This document shows positions 37,601 to 52,500 of a stretch of DNA of 64,000 nt, one piece after another. Within the stretch, counting starts at the first letter, position 1. Each line of letters begins with the position of its first letter. A model generated the notes under the pieces. It was not told where the DNA came from and did no database searches. It was given only the letters and a program-made list of their open reading frames with translations. Source of the DNA: Dipetalonema caudispina (lineage: Eukaryota; Nematoda; Chromadorea; Rhabditida; Onchocercidae); NCBI GenBank assembly GCA_013365325.1, contig JABVXV010000256.1:27426-91425 (forward strand), read 5' to 3'. Made by a program: the position numbers and the translations under genes.

Positions 37601-40600
37601 AGAAGGCGGTTGTTTACAATCGTTCGAAATTTACACTCTTCGTGGAGAGCGAAATAAATGTCATGAGAATTTTACACTTTGCTGTTGAATTTGCAAGTTC
37701 AGCTGACTGGTCATTAAACTGCATTAGTCATTTGTGGTCCATTACCCCTTACTGACGGACATTACAATTTTTATGTTTTCATTTGGACTTCATTTACGAC
37801 TTCATGCTAGTTGAATTAATCAGAGAAGAATTTACTAATGATATACGCAGAATCGTATGTTATTCTACTGCTCTGTGCTAGACTACTACATGCGTAACTT
37901 ATCTTTTTATATTTAAGAAATTTTCAAGTCAGCTGTTATTTGTACTTCAGCCAACACATTGGCTAAAATAATCCAAGCATAGCATGAACATAGAAACATA
38001 TAATGTATAAACTTAAAATGTGAACGCGCAGCACATTTTTAATGCACAAACAACAAATTGGTGGGCAAAAAAAAAAAAAAAAAAAGAAACGAAATATAAA
38101 TAATTACTGGAAAAATGATTAGCATGATTCATTGCAATTACTCAATTTGATTTTTATAAATCTCATTACACCAACCATTAGAGCACAGGTATTTATCCGA
38201 ACTGTCAGTTTTTGAACATCATACCTTTCAAATGACATTACCCCGGTATCAAGTAATGTCAATTAAACATTTTGCTTTTTTCCATTTCTGATATTGTCTC
38301 GACTTTACAATTTGCCGTTCGAAGTGGGTTAACATCAGCGATTTTGCGGGACGCAGTAAACATTTATATTTTTGAAGATTTTCGTCTATAAGGTTCTACA
38401 TGAGTAAGATTAAATGAATTAGTCAGCGAATAATAGATATATGAAAGGAAATATCACTGATATGAGACAGTAATATGACACCGATCCAATAATACTGCTG
38501 TATGACAGCAGTTGTTTGTTGGAAGAGACGTAAAAGGAAAATGAAAGAAATTTTACTTTATTAAAAACAATACTACAATCACTTCTAGGTCCTGGAATTG
38601 AATTGTAGCCAATTTCCAGTAGGATTAGAATACATTAAAGTGCTGATTGTCTTTGAAACGACGCAAACTTACGAAAACAGGTCACGTATTACGTGAGTGC
38701 TAACTTCATTGATTAGCACTCACGTAAAGAGTAATTAATGTATAAAATAGTCATTTTCTAATAATTTGATCTGTGTGTTTTTGTATAATGCATGATATAT
38801 CCGGTATATCTGTTTCATCAATTTTGACTATATAAAATTTTTTAAGGCAATTGATCGAAACGAGATATCGAGTAGGCCTGATTTAGAAACACGATTAAAA
38901 ATTATGAATTGGCTGTGTGCCACGGAGGAGATTAACAAAATGGTAAGCCTTCATTTGAATTTTCACAATTTCTTCCGAAAATTCTTCAGGTTCTAGTCCG
39001 GCGAGTATAGAAATAAACATCATAGTAAATATCATCGGTGTAAATTACAATGAATCCCAAATGTGACTGTTTTAGAAGAAAAGATTAAAAAATTGTTTAA
39101 ATGACGTATTTAATGTTGCTTCCGAAGATTTTACATGAAAAAAAGGAAAAAAAGTAATGAACGAGTTCAGTGTCTTTTTCAGCTTTTTTATTCTTGATTA
39201 CTGTTATTCAAATCTTTTTTTTTTTTTTTTTTGTTTTTTATTTCTGATTATTCCAGTATTCCTTATTACTACATCTTGCTTAATTTTAACATATATAGTT
39301 TAAAATCTTAACAATTTCATGCTTAAAAATTAGAAATAGTACATAATCCTTAGAGATGTAAAATTTATGCAAGAAAAAAAAAAAAAAAAAAACACTGCAC
39401 TCTATTTAACATTAAGCGTTTTTTAATGAAGTTATGATTAATAGTTAAATTATGCTTAAATTTATTTTAATTGAAAAAAAAAAAAAACAGTGCCTACAAA
39501 GCAAAATGTAACTTATGCTTTTTGTTACGATGTCGATATGAGAATTGCAATGATAGGCATTGACTGGAAAATAGCATAATATGTTGTTGTAAAATTAAGT
39601 CATTATGGCCAAGTGATCTAAATCACCATCATCAGTCTATCAACCTTTTTCGGGAAACTTTGAAAGACAATTTGAACTGAATAACATGACTATCCTTGAT
39701 TTCTGCATGATATGCACGCTCATTAATGATTATAAGATAAGCTTCAATTTAAATTTCCAATCTTAATTTTAATCATAGTTTATGGGAGATAAATGATTGC
39801 CTTGCGTTTCACAAACCTATGTCATTGTTTATTAAATCAGGTTTTTTCCGTATCCAAGAATGATGCATAGTTAAATATAGAATAACTCAATGGTGTGCGA
39901 AAGAAAATACGTAAAGTAGTTAGTGATAACGACTACCATCTTCCCCACGTGAACGACCAATGTGATTATTACGGTGGACAACGAGAATGTCAATTTGGAA
40001 AAATTTACGATTTTCACCTGAATCCTTTAATTTTTTAATACATTCAAATTTTATGGGAAGAGAAGAGGGGGATAGGAAGGGAAGCAGTTTTCGATAGGAA
40101 AATACTACCATCAACATTTTGCAACAAATGAAAAGTTAAAGGAGATACTATTATGTAGTGTTCTATTTTTGAATTTTATCGTTCGATAATTATACCAAAT
40201 TTTATACCATATGTGTATATAATCAGCTATTAGTTAATGTAAATTACAAAGATTTTGGTGAAGGTTGAAGTAATAATTTGTGTGTTATGAATAAAATATA
40301 ATTATCATCATCTTTACATATCAAGAACTAAATTATTAAATTCACTGTCTTAATAACTTTCACTTTAAATCTATTATTTGCATTAATCAAATTTATTAAT
40401 CCATCATTCCCGAACAAAATATTTAACATTAAAAAAGCAGTAAGTATTCGATCAATTTGTATTCCTATCTCATGCTAGCAATAATCTATCATTTTTCCCA
40501 TTATTGCTGTACCATCGTGCTAACAAGATTATTATAAAACTTGTGGATATGTAGCATTTATCATATGGATGCTAGCTTGTCGATGAGGAATTCCGTTTTA

Positions 40601-40750
40601 AAAATTTTCGAAAGCTCAAATTGTAAAGCTAAGGAATTTTCATTCGTAGAACAGTTGCTGTTGTGGAATGTGTATGTGGATGGATATGTAAGTTTGTGTG
40701 TGTATGTATGTATATATGTATGTATGTATACATGTATATATGTGTTTGTA

Positions 40751-40785
<35 letters not shown>

Positions 40786-43544
40786 GTATGTGTGTATTTA
40801 TATGTGTATCTTATTAACAAAGCTTTCTTCCTTGCAACAATTTCTCATCCTAAATCAATGTTAATTATTGCGGACGAAAAGATTGTATTTCCAACTTATC
40901 ATTTCAAATTCAAATCAAAAATTCCATTTGTCAGATACATAGCAAATAGTCATACATTAAGTAATTTTACAAATAAAAATTATAAGATACGATGATATTT
41001 TGACATACCTTATTATTTAATTCCCTTCTTTAAAGATGGTTAATGTGCTCCTATCAATGATATTAACACTTGATATCATCGAGAGCTATTAGTAATTAAT
41101 GTAATGCTTTAGCAAGGAAATTAATTACATTTCCAATTTTGGAATAGTTTTTTTTTTTCTTTTTTAAAAAAAACCAAAATTGTACGGTATCATTAGCATC
41201 CAGTAATGGAATAATGCTATTACTGCAACAATTTGAAGTTATACATTGATAAATGCTTGATATCATTAGCCTTCTATTATAATCCTTTTTTTGTCACTGT
41301 AATAAGCAAATTCATCATCATAACTAGTCAACTAAATCATCACGAAAGATTTAAAACTTTCTGATCATAGAATTCAACGCTAAATTAATCTTCGATCTGA
41401 ATATATTGCGAGTGCAATATATCATCCAATCGAAGAATTATCATTTCCTTTTTCCTCCTTCCTCTTCTTTTCTAAAAGCTAATTTAGAGTCGAAGCAACG
41501 GTACTGATGATGATAATAAGATAAAGCATTAATTGCAATTCTTGCGATGATAATAATCCGTTTGGTATTCACTGTTATCGGTTCAGAATTTCAGGAAAGA
41601 GAATAAGAGTAAATTTTTCATACATTTACAAGGTATGAAGAGGAGGGAGCGCTGATAACAGTTGTGTGTTTGTTCCAAAACCTTGAAGCATATGTGTAAT
41701 GGTTTCTCCTATGCTTTCCTACCGTTGGCAATTAAAGTAGTTGCAATAGCAGCCGCAGCAGCAGCAGCTTAAGCTTTTACTTTGTACCGATTCAAGCTTG
41801 TAACCAATCCGTTCAATGGTTGACCTCTCCAGAATAATCATTCCGGTCAGTATTATTACTTGGTAGCTCATCCTGGATATCCCGGTCATTTCAAATATTT
41901 GCATTCTTTTTTTCACCTTTTTGAGCTTTCTATCACATATTTTAAACTTGCATCCTGCACACTTAGCAAGTTTAATATTCATGCTGCTACATCAGGAATT
42001 TAGTCTTGATGTTACTACCTGCATTAGTTATAATTTATTTCCATATCAATCTGTTCATCTCGAGAACCTGTGATAATATACTTCCTAATAGTTCGCTTCC
42101 AAAAAAACTGATATTTTGGATATCTTTTGGAATAGTATGGCTGAAATTGGGAATCAACGACATGTAGAAGATGGTTTTGGCACCCGATCACTGGCTTCAT
42201 TACGGAGCAGTACAGGAAGCACTGTTTTCAAAGATCATCGATCATCGATAAGGTTTTTACAACGGAATTTCCTTTTCCATTTTTAGATTTCGATGTTTTT
42301 AATTAGTAATGAAATATTGAAGTGTTATTCAAATTAGATTGTGTAAGAAATGAGAGATAAACTTGTGATGTGTGTATGCTTTATGGTGAAGATTGATATG
42401 AAAGCGTCATGAGCATTATTGGTTGTAGATTTATGCTTGCATACATTAGTCTATAAATGAAATCCATCAAATTTAGGATATATAATACACGCTTCTCATC
42501 TTGTCTGATTGCTATATTTTGAATTAAGAAAGGACAGGACAGAAAAAAAAACATCCAATTTTCTTTCAGAAATTTCAGTTCGGATGTGACTCGGATCATT
42601 TAATTTATGTTACCATTAATAGCAAGGAAAATGTGTCAAATTTTTATTCTCTGAATCACAATTTTGAACTAATTCGATATTTTTTATGTACGGTAAAGTC
42701 CGTAAATGATTGCTATGAAAAACTAATTCAATAGTTGCAATCGCTTCTAAGAAAGAATATATATTTCAAATTTCTGAAACCAAAATATTGATGGACAGAA
42801 ACTAAAATTTTAAATTATTATTAAGTTGAAAAAAGTTGTCAAGTGGTGACACAATTTCTCTATCGAAGGACAAAAAAAAAAAATCCACAAAAATATTATT
42901 AGGAAAATTTGAAAAAGCAGCGTTGATTCCCTGACACAAAATTGATAAATATTTGACTGCAAGGATAATAGTATTAATCTAAGAGCTCGGGTAATGAATC
43001 TTTTGAGAGGTTCTCAGTCCCAGTGATGATGTTGTTGGGGCATTCAAGAGGCAAATCTAAGAAAATGATAAATTCATTTTACGTTCAAATGTTAGTGCAT
43101 ATATATCTAAACTAACACTCATATATTATATATACGACGTTTGAAAAAAGGGGGAAAAAAAAAAGAAAGGAATGCTAGAAAGCATTAGAATAAAAAGCAG
43201 CATGCAATCAAACGGTAAGCGTAATTTATAACTAAATCGAAAAATGTCTATGAAACAAAAAGAATGAGCGGCTAATGGTAAGGAGTTGATGATGGCGAAG
43301 GAAAAGGATTTTAAAGGTGGTATTATCTTGGCCTAGAAAATAGATAAAAGGAAGGGGTACTCCAGAAATGGAAAAATTTTTCTAATTGGTGCTTAAGGAT
43401 GCTTTTGACACTCATTCATATACAATCCAGCAAATAAGTATACGAGTATCACTGTACGATTACTGATTATTCATTTCCCTCAACCATTTCTTTACATACT
43501 TTAGCGGAGTTTCTTGGTTTTGCTTATTGCTCTAATTGTTTGAA

Positions 43545-43582
<38 letters not shown>

Positions 43583-46500
43583 GCTTTTTTTGGAAAAAAG
43601 AGGATAAGAAGAGCAAAGGAATGTATATCATCCGGGCTTCCTTTTAACGTGTTGACATCGATGAGCTCGGTGACAGTGTATGTGTGTATATGTGAAATGT
43701 ATATGCCATGAATTCGGGCCACTAGTACCAATATATTCCTGGTTGTTATTTTAGCCTAGTACCTTTTATGCTTCTTGTCCCTCCCCCCACTTTCCTACAT
43801 AACTATTCCGGTCAGTTATATCAAGTTTCATTTACCGGACAGCTTAAAACGTTCATATCCCACCAGATGATATGTATACACATATATTCCATATAAATAT
43901 ATCTGTTATGCAGATCTATTTCTGTCAACTACTCCTCTTATTCTTCCCTATTTATGCCGTAAAATGTCTTTTGTTTATCGCATTCATTGATGGACCCAAG
44001 ATTGGATCCTTCAAAGGCCTCTTTCGCAGTTAATCAATCAGAATTTTCTCCTCTAGTTCCTTTCAAAACGGTCAAACATCTACGAAGGTATCCTTACTAA
44101 CGTGGCATTATCACGTAAATATTGAATCTCTTCAGGTCAAATATCGGAGATTGGTTTTGGACAAAGCAGGTGATAAATCGTTTAAACTAAAGTCTCACTA
44201 AAGTAAACGGTTGTTTGCAACGTCCGAAAGCAGCTGTTAAGATGACCCACTGATTCAACATGGTCTTAGATGTTACATGGAAGCGTATTATCATCAGTAT
44301 CACATGACGATGTTATTATATGATTTTTGTTAAGAAAACGTATATGTAGCAAGCGTGCTTGAACAAATACATGTGAATGTGCAGTAAAGTGCATGTCGGT
44401 TGTAAGATTCTGTAGTTGCTGAATTGTGAGTGGTATCGGTAATGTAAGCTATTGCATTTGTGTTGAAGGAGTACAGCGTCGTCATCAACGGCAACATCAC
44501 GTCCATTACTGCCATACGTGACGCACTATAGCGATTCGGGCTTCTCCAGTACGCTAAGCAGTGGCTCCAGTTGTTCGTTTCTCCCTCCACCACCACCCTA
44601 TCGTGGATTCCGTGGATCCACCAAACAACAGCACCGAATTCATCGTAGTTTGAGCGACTCCAAATACGGCTCAACAACTGAATGCCATCTCATGAGACTT
44701 CCAACCGGTCTATGTGCTGGCAGTGTCAATTTACAGGAATTATGTCGTGCCCCACGTGCTGGTAGTTGGACATCCAGAGTAAGTTCACTTTTCCATCTTC
44801 CATCTGTTATATCGCCAAGAGCATTCGTCCATCAATTTAAAGTGATATATTCAGATTCAAACTTTTTTTTTTGTCTCAAAATGCATTTGCTAATTTATTA
44901 CCTATTTTCGACCACATTTGTGTATTACACTTCAATTGCACTTCTACTTATTCAGCTATCATCGCTGTTATTCCATTATGGGAAATCAAAATGATCTCAT
45001 GCAAAAAGTCACAATGCAATCGCAGTTATTTATTTATTCATGAATATTTTCGAGAAATAGCTTTTTCTTATGGATTAAGTGAGAATTACTGAAAGATTTG
45101 CAATAAATTCAACTATCGGGAATTCCCTGAGAGATCGGATTGTTTTCGAAAGTTTAAATTAAAAGATACATTCTTTTTAGATTGTTTTGATTCGATCTAT
45201 TATAAAATTCTGGAATTTCAATTAAAGGCAAAGTTCCACCGTTAAAGGGCTTTCTCTCTAGGATGGAAGCAGCCTGGGTGCTAATGAGTATTGATATTTT
45301 CTCGCGGATGGTTTTGCGCTTGCTTTTAGGAAATGATCCTGGGAGTATGATAGCAAAACGGAGTGGTTAACTATTTCTTCAGTTTTCAACATTACTTCAT
45401 TTTCAAAATCTTTTTTCATAATTCCGATTTGTAGTTTCTGTTTCTTTTTTTCCTCTCTCCTTCCTCTTTCATATTACAATGCCAATTTCTGGAATAGAAT
45501 ATTGAACTTAATTTGAATGTAATTATCTCTAAAACTTTGAAAAGTTTCTGCATTATTATTTGAAATTTTTTAAACTATCAAATTTGTGCGATGCTCCATT
45601 GATATTAGAAAAAAACGTACGGCACATTTGTTAGGACTTTTTCACCATTTTCTTCGACTAGAACTTGGATAGTTTCATGTATCCTACAGTAAGTACATGG
45701 TATTGTGATGACTCAGACTATTTTTATTCAATTTAATTTTAGTTCAAAAGTTAAATGATGTTTCATCGTGATTTTAATATTTTTTTAAATGGATATTCTT
45801 CAAAAAATTTCATTAAAAAAATGCAATATAAGTCTTATTTTGACTACTTCATCACTATTTACTTCTCACTGGTCTGATAATGCTTTGAATCCAACACGAA
45901 GAATAATCATAGATAACCGTAATTATCTCTTTACTATACTTTCCAAACAAATGCCAATTACTGTTTTCGATCGACCACCTTAACTAGTACTATTTGTTAT
46001 ATAAGTTTTGAAACCGCAAATCCTCGGGGAGCAATTATTCTAAATGGATGTTATTTAAGGCAGAAAGGGGTACGCGATATACGGAGGGATGGAAATGGAG
46101 GGATGTGAAGTATAACTCATTACGGCTGTAATGTGAAGCGAATTATCTTTTTTTTTTTTTTTCCTTTGTCATTGAAATTGCATTTTTGTTGAAAAAAAAG
46201 GAAAAAAAAACTCATCTCAGTTATATTATCTTTCACCGAAATTATTTATGCTTTTTTCTTTACTGCATTAAATTTGAAAGTTTTGTTTACTGTAAATAAT
46301 CATCACTAATGAGTTTCCATGAAAAAAAGGAATATTTAATTATTCTAATTAAGGTTTTCATTTAAAATTAACTGCTTGATTAAAATTCAGCTCGAGTTGG
46401 TGAGATGGTGAAATTGGAAGGAAATGGAATTAGTATCGGAAGTTTTTGGCAAAATTTTAAATTTAAATTTTTGTTCTTTTTAAAGATTGCAAGTAAGGGT

Positions 46501-49500
46501 TGCTTTAGCAAACACGGCAATAAATGTAGATGTAATGAGAGGGTGTTGGAAGCAAAGGAAGAAGAAATAGGCGGAAGATTCAGTTTGAATGACACAGCTG
46601 GTAATTTTTTTTGTGGCCACCGAATTTAGAGCCTGGGAATGAAGCAATAAAAAAGTGGATTAGCGTGTCGTCATGAAGAATTTGCTACATTTCCATGATG
46701 TTTAAGCAATTTCTTCGGTTGATAACGTTGGCTAAATTCTATAAATTTTCAACTTCAAATGAAATTTTTCGTTTTGATTATGGATCCCATTTTGTTGCAG
46801 AGTCCGTCACCATCAATGTCAACAGTATCTTGTCCAGAATATCCAGAATTGCAGGAGAAATTGCATCGATTAGCAATGGCTCGTGATAGTTTGTCATTGC
46901 AGGTATGTATTGCTCATTGTTGAGAAGACTAAAATATTTGGGATTGTCAAATTTGTTCTAAGATTATTGCGATACAAAAAAAATACATGCCAATTTCATT
47001 TGGTTTGCTCCCTCCAATACTTATTAACCTTAAATATCAATTAAGTTAACCGTCACATCGATGGTTTTGCTCTCAGCTGAAACAATAATTGACTTATGGA
47101 GAATTATTACGGTTGCAGATTTAGTTTTACTACAAACGTATAATTTGAAAAAGGAAAGAGATTTTTTTTTTTTGGCATATCTTGCCAAAATTCTGAAGAA
47201 TTCCGGAAAATTATCAGAACGAGTTATTTTGTCGTGCTGTTTCAACATTACCAAGTGCATTTTGCTTTTCAACGAGACTTCCAAGTAAGCTTTGCATTCT
47301 GTAAACAAATTTTAGGTGACTATATTAACAGAACAGGTCGGTGCTCAGAAGGAAAAGATACGTGATCTGGAAAATCTTTTGGCAACTAAAACGAACAATT
47401 TGGATTCAACCGAAGAACTGCTACAAGAAGTCAATTCTTTATATATATATATATGAATTTTAATAATTGGAGTTTTATTTACCTAACTTTTTCTCTATAG
47501 CAAAGTTTTTTGCAAAGTTAAATTAGACATTTAAAAGCTTGGATTCTGGATTATTCCAGGTCTTATTATTGTAGCATGTTGATAGCAACGATGATTTGAA
47601 GTCGAAGAAGTTGGATCTCTTAGCGGAAGTTTCGAATTTGAAACTTAAATATGCCACCCTGGAGAAGGAGAAAATGGAGACAGAAAGGAAGCTTCAACTT
47701 TCTCAGGTTTGTTTAAATTAGAATTTTAGGTCAGTTGTTCTACGATAAGGAAAATTTTTAAGCATTATATATTACTTACAAAATAACATCTTCCTGAATT
47801 ACAATTTGGTTCTTTGACTTTGTTTAAAATTATCAAGAAGTGATTAATTAATTTTTGCTTCCCTACGTTGTTAGTTAAACATAGTCTGTCATTTTATGCA
47901 CAAATGGGATTTTCAAATAGGTTTGGCCCTTGTTATCCATTATCTATATTTTTCTTTTTAATTTAGCAGTGGCATGTTTTATGAATTAAAAGAAAAAAGG
48001 ATTTCAGGCTGAGATTGAGCATTTAAATCAAACAATGCAAAGTTTCGTCATGCAACATGATCTCCCTCCACAAGTTTATAAGGCTCAGATTCATACCCAA
48101 TTACCATATCAGCAAGTTCTTGGTGGTAATGTCGGTGTGGAAACTGATCAAGGTTGGACGAATATTCGTAATAAGCTCACTTTATTAGCCTAATAAATAT
48201 ATGTTGAATTAACCTGATCCTTTTAATTTCGTAGAAATTTTAGAATTTATGACAATATACAACTCCGTGTCCTGTTAATGAGAATCGATTGTATTATCAT
48301 GGATAATAGGGGAGAAAACTTATTTTAGCAAAGCATTTTATAGCGAAAAAAGTTGGATGAGTGAATTTTCTCAGATTTTATATAAACAGATTATTTAATT
48401 TTCTTATATAATTTTTTTTAGCAACTGAAATGGTACAGTTACGAATGGCCGTACAACGGCTTATTATGGATAATGAGCAGAAAGTTAGTTCTTTTAAATA
48501 TCAAAATCACTTGTAATCTTTCGAAAGCTAAGATTTATTTAAAATTTTTTTCATGCATCGTCAACATAGTTCAAAAAGGTCTTAATTGATTTTGAAATTT
48601 TGCACAATGCAAATTTCAAACATACGGGAAAAAGATGCTCTATCAGCCGTATGAGCTGCTTTTGATTACTTATATTGGTCTCAAATTGATCACTGTATTT
48701 TTGCAGAATATTCAAATTAGTTCGTTGAGAAATGCTTTGGATGAGCATTGCCGTAACGGACGTGAAGGTGACGTTTGTGCAGCACCGACGATCTCTTTGC
48801 CACGTTGTTACATTCAAAATAATTTCGAAGCACCTCAGCCATTCGATATCAATGCTCAACTTAGACGATTACTGCTCGTAAGTTATCATCATCAAGAAAT
48901 GTAGTACTTCGTTTTTAATCCATCATAAGATTTGCAGAAATTTGAACAGTCGCTCCTGCCTATATTTTCACCAAAAAATATATTTTCCGCTATCCTTTTT
49001 AGATACATCCAAATTAAGTTTTCCAAAAAGTAATCATCACAAGCTATTACATCATCATGCTTCGACAAAGTGCAACTATCTTTTGACACATGTCTCGAAA
49101 AATTTTTCGATTTTTTTAGGATGACGCGAACGAACATATTGCTCATTCTTCATCTTTTCCAACAAGTCTTTGTAATGCCCAACAACGAGGTGCTATCTCC
49201 TCTAGAACACCTTCTGCAGTACAGGTTTAAAAAAAATTATTTTTAAACAATAGACTGAAAGCAAAAATTTTAGAAAATTTAAACTGTAACGGTTTGAAAC
49301 GAATTTGCTAGCCGAAGTTCAGCATTGATATGTTCCATAAACACTTCTTTTTTCTAACCATTCAAAAATAAACGGTGCTTAGAAATAACCGTATCGATTG
49401 ATTTCTAAAATTTTTGACCAATTAAAGTTCCAGAGCTTGAAAAATGAACTATGCTTTATTTCAGTCATCGTCATCTTATACCTCATCATTATCAATAGCA

Positions 49501-52500
49501 TCACCGCAGCATAGTTGGTCGAATTCGGGTACCCCAAGACTAACTAATTACGATCCTACTATCACCTTACCACCTCTTTCGTCTAGAGCAACTAGCCGTA
49601 CTGCTCCCAGGTATCATTTTAAGTATTTGGGAAGTGCACTGTTGAATTTGCCTTTTAAAGTGAGAAAACATTTCAAAACTTTGAACTCTCATAGTTATCA
49701 CTCGCCATCATCTCCGGCTGCTCGACAGTTAGCTGCTGAACTGGATGAATTGCGTCGTATTGGCAATGAAATGCAGCATAAGCACGATGCATTTCAGAAT
49801 CCAAGCTTTTCCAGGTCGTTTGCTCGAAAGGTAAGTGGAAATATCAATCGTAATAATGTGTAGAAGGTGTTTGACGAATCATAATTTTTTCATGTTTTGT
49901 TAGATTTCTAACAGTCTTATATGATTATGTATGTTCTCTATCTACAGGCTGCATCAACTTTAACATTACCACGTAAAAAGCTTTCTGCAACATCTTCGGG
50001 AGGTATATCAGGTAAATCTTGCTGTCAATTCGAGAATATCAGTCTCTTCAGCTTGATTACATTGTATTAATCCTTTTCAGAAGAACTTGAAATTTTCTGA
50101 AATTTTAAAAATAAATATATCTCATAGTATTTCAATTCTTGTTTTGAAATCCATATTGGTTGAAATTTCCGTATGACTCAAGTTTTCTTTTCTTGAAGCC
50201 GAAAGCGATGACGAAATAATGCGTGGGGTACAGACCAGATCTTCCATTGAAATTGGAAAGTTTAAGCGTGGAAAAACAAGGTATGTTTGGAAGTTATTTA
50301 TAATTTATTCATCATGTTTCATTCATTCCCATTAAAAAAGTCAAAAAATATCACATTTTCATGAAGTACTCCCTCTGGAATAATTCCTTCAATCGCAACT
50401 AATACTTCAAACAAATGAAATGTTGCTTTAAAGATGAAATATTGAGGGAGGGAGGGAGGAAGGAGGAGGAGAATATGTAATAAAAAGACATTTGAAAATT
50501 TTCACGGAGTTCAATTTCTATTGTTTCAATGTGGAACATCATATTTCAGGTCTTCATTAAAGAATTTATTTGGAAAATTGACAAGAAGTGCTTCGCAAGA
50601 AATTAGATCTGCTGATTTCCAACGTCCGGGTGCCTTAAGGTTCCTCTTTTTTACTTTTTCATTTTATTTGAAAATTTCATAAGTTTTGACTGAAAAAGAA
50701 TTAGATAGCAAGAGATCTACCATGCATTCAAATTTACTTCTTGAAATTTTTGGAATTGCTGATTTGCGCTGGTATTACATAAGCACATGATCAGGAGGTT
50801 AATATAGTACTATCATATTAACATCCCAATAAGAGAAGAGGAAGTCCTAAGAAGAGAATCTATCAAAAAGAAATGACATCATACGATTATTAAAGCAAAA
50901 TCCCAGTAATGAGTCGCAGCAAATTATTAATTTTTCATATTTTACCAGAAACGGTGATTGTTCCTCAACCATTGCCTAAAGTAGTTGTTAAAAAATTCAA
51001 ATGGTTCACTAGAAATTTGAAGTAAGATACTGCTCCGTCTTGCAGACCAGCACATTCATCACGGATACCTATTTATGGACCAATATCCGGTGCCATAGCG
51101 CTTCGACCATCGTTGCAACAATTTGTTGATTGGAGTAAAGAGCAGATTTGCGAGTGGATGGCGGAAATTGGTTTCAGCGTTTATGTACCCGAAGTTGAGC
51201 GTTTTATACGCAGTGGTCGACATCTGTTGAATATGACAAATCAAGAATATGAAAAGGTTTTGATCAATAATTCAAAATACAAATTTATTAAAAGCAACAT
51301 GACAACGCCATCACTTAATGCAAGAGACATTATGTAAAACGTAAGCAAATGAAATACGTGAGCGTGTGCCATGGTGGAACGGTTATGTTTTCAGGAATTA
51401 TTGATGAGGAACCCGTTACATAGAAAGCGTTTGCGTTGCATATTGACCAGTATAAGTCGTGGTATTAAAGATTCTGCGGATCGTATGGATTTGCATCAGG
51501 TAATTGGTTGGTAGAAATTTGTTGAAATATATGAATTTTCACTTTTATTGGTTGATAACATATCATTGGGGTTAAAATAGTTCAAACTGAAATTTTGTAT
51601 TTGAAGGTTCTCTTATGGTTAGATGATATCGGGATACCACAGTATCGTGAAAGTATGGCTGAAAATATGATTGATGGCCAAATGCTGACACTGCTAACTG
51701 CGCAAGATTTGATCGAAGTAAGTTTGAAAAATTTTTAGCTCGAAACTAAGTAGGAAATTCAACTACATCGGATCTTTTCATTTGAAACTATTGCAGATGA
51801 AAATCACTTCCGCTCTTCACCATGCTACAATTGCCCGTGGTGTACAGTTCCTGCGATCAGTTGATTTTTATCCTAATCGTTTGGAAAAGAGGTTTAATCC
51901 AGTAAGTAGTCATTTTCATTATGCGATCAATTGGTCAAACAATATGTGTCTGCCGTTTTAACTATCATTAAAAATTCACTGTGGATGCTTTTTCAGGATT
52001 TGATCCACAAAGGGGCATGTCCGAGTGAAGTAGAACGTTGGTCACATCACTGCACATGTGAATGGCTAAAAGCGATTGATTTAGCTGAATTTACACCTAA
52101 TCTTTTATGTGCCGGAATCCATGGTGCACTAATAGTGGGTTTTATGCAAATTCATTGGTAAAAATCTAATGATAAGTGATATTCGTAATTAGGATTTTTC
52201 TCTTCATCTTAGATAATGTATGCATGGTAACCGCTTCATTTGTCGTAGAATTTTTGTTGTTTTACGGAGCATTAAGGATGCTTTATTTTGAAACTTTATA
52301 AATTTAAGATTTAAAACTGGAATTATGGTCACATTTAAAGTTTCTTCAAAATTCAACTTTGCTCTTTTCCTCCAGGTACATGAGCCAACTTTCACTGCAG
52401 AAACATTAGCTGAAGTGTTGCAAATGCCTGCCCACAAAACACTTCTCCGACGTCACCTGGCAACTCATTTTAATCAATTATTAGGTCAAGAGGTGATTAG

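Larger units (their letters stand above)
38943..46800 (+). other. Large liprin-beta intron containing the alternative 5' exons
   Basis: Nearly 8 kb. It holds the second set of first exons (42136-44778), a TG/TATG repeat, an AC repeat, a 48-base hairpin at 41389-41436 and many A/T runs. The internal promoter for the second isoform should lie upstream of 42136. Confidence 0.55.

Noticed and set aside
40541..40995. Open frames on both strands
   Set aside because: Same reason: microsatellite read-through inside a liprin-beta intron.
44330..44677. Minus-strand 115-codon frame
   Set aside because: Antisense shadow of the liprin-beta alternative exon at 44469-44778.
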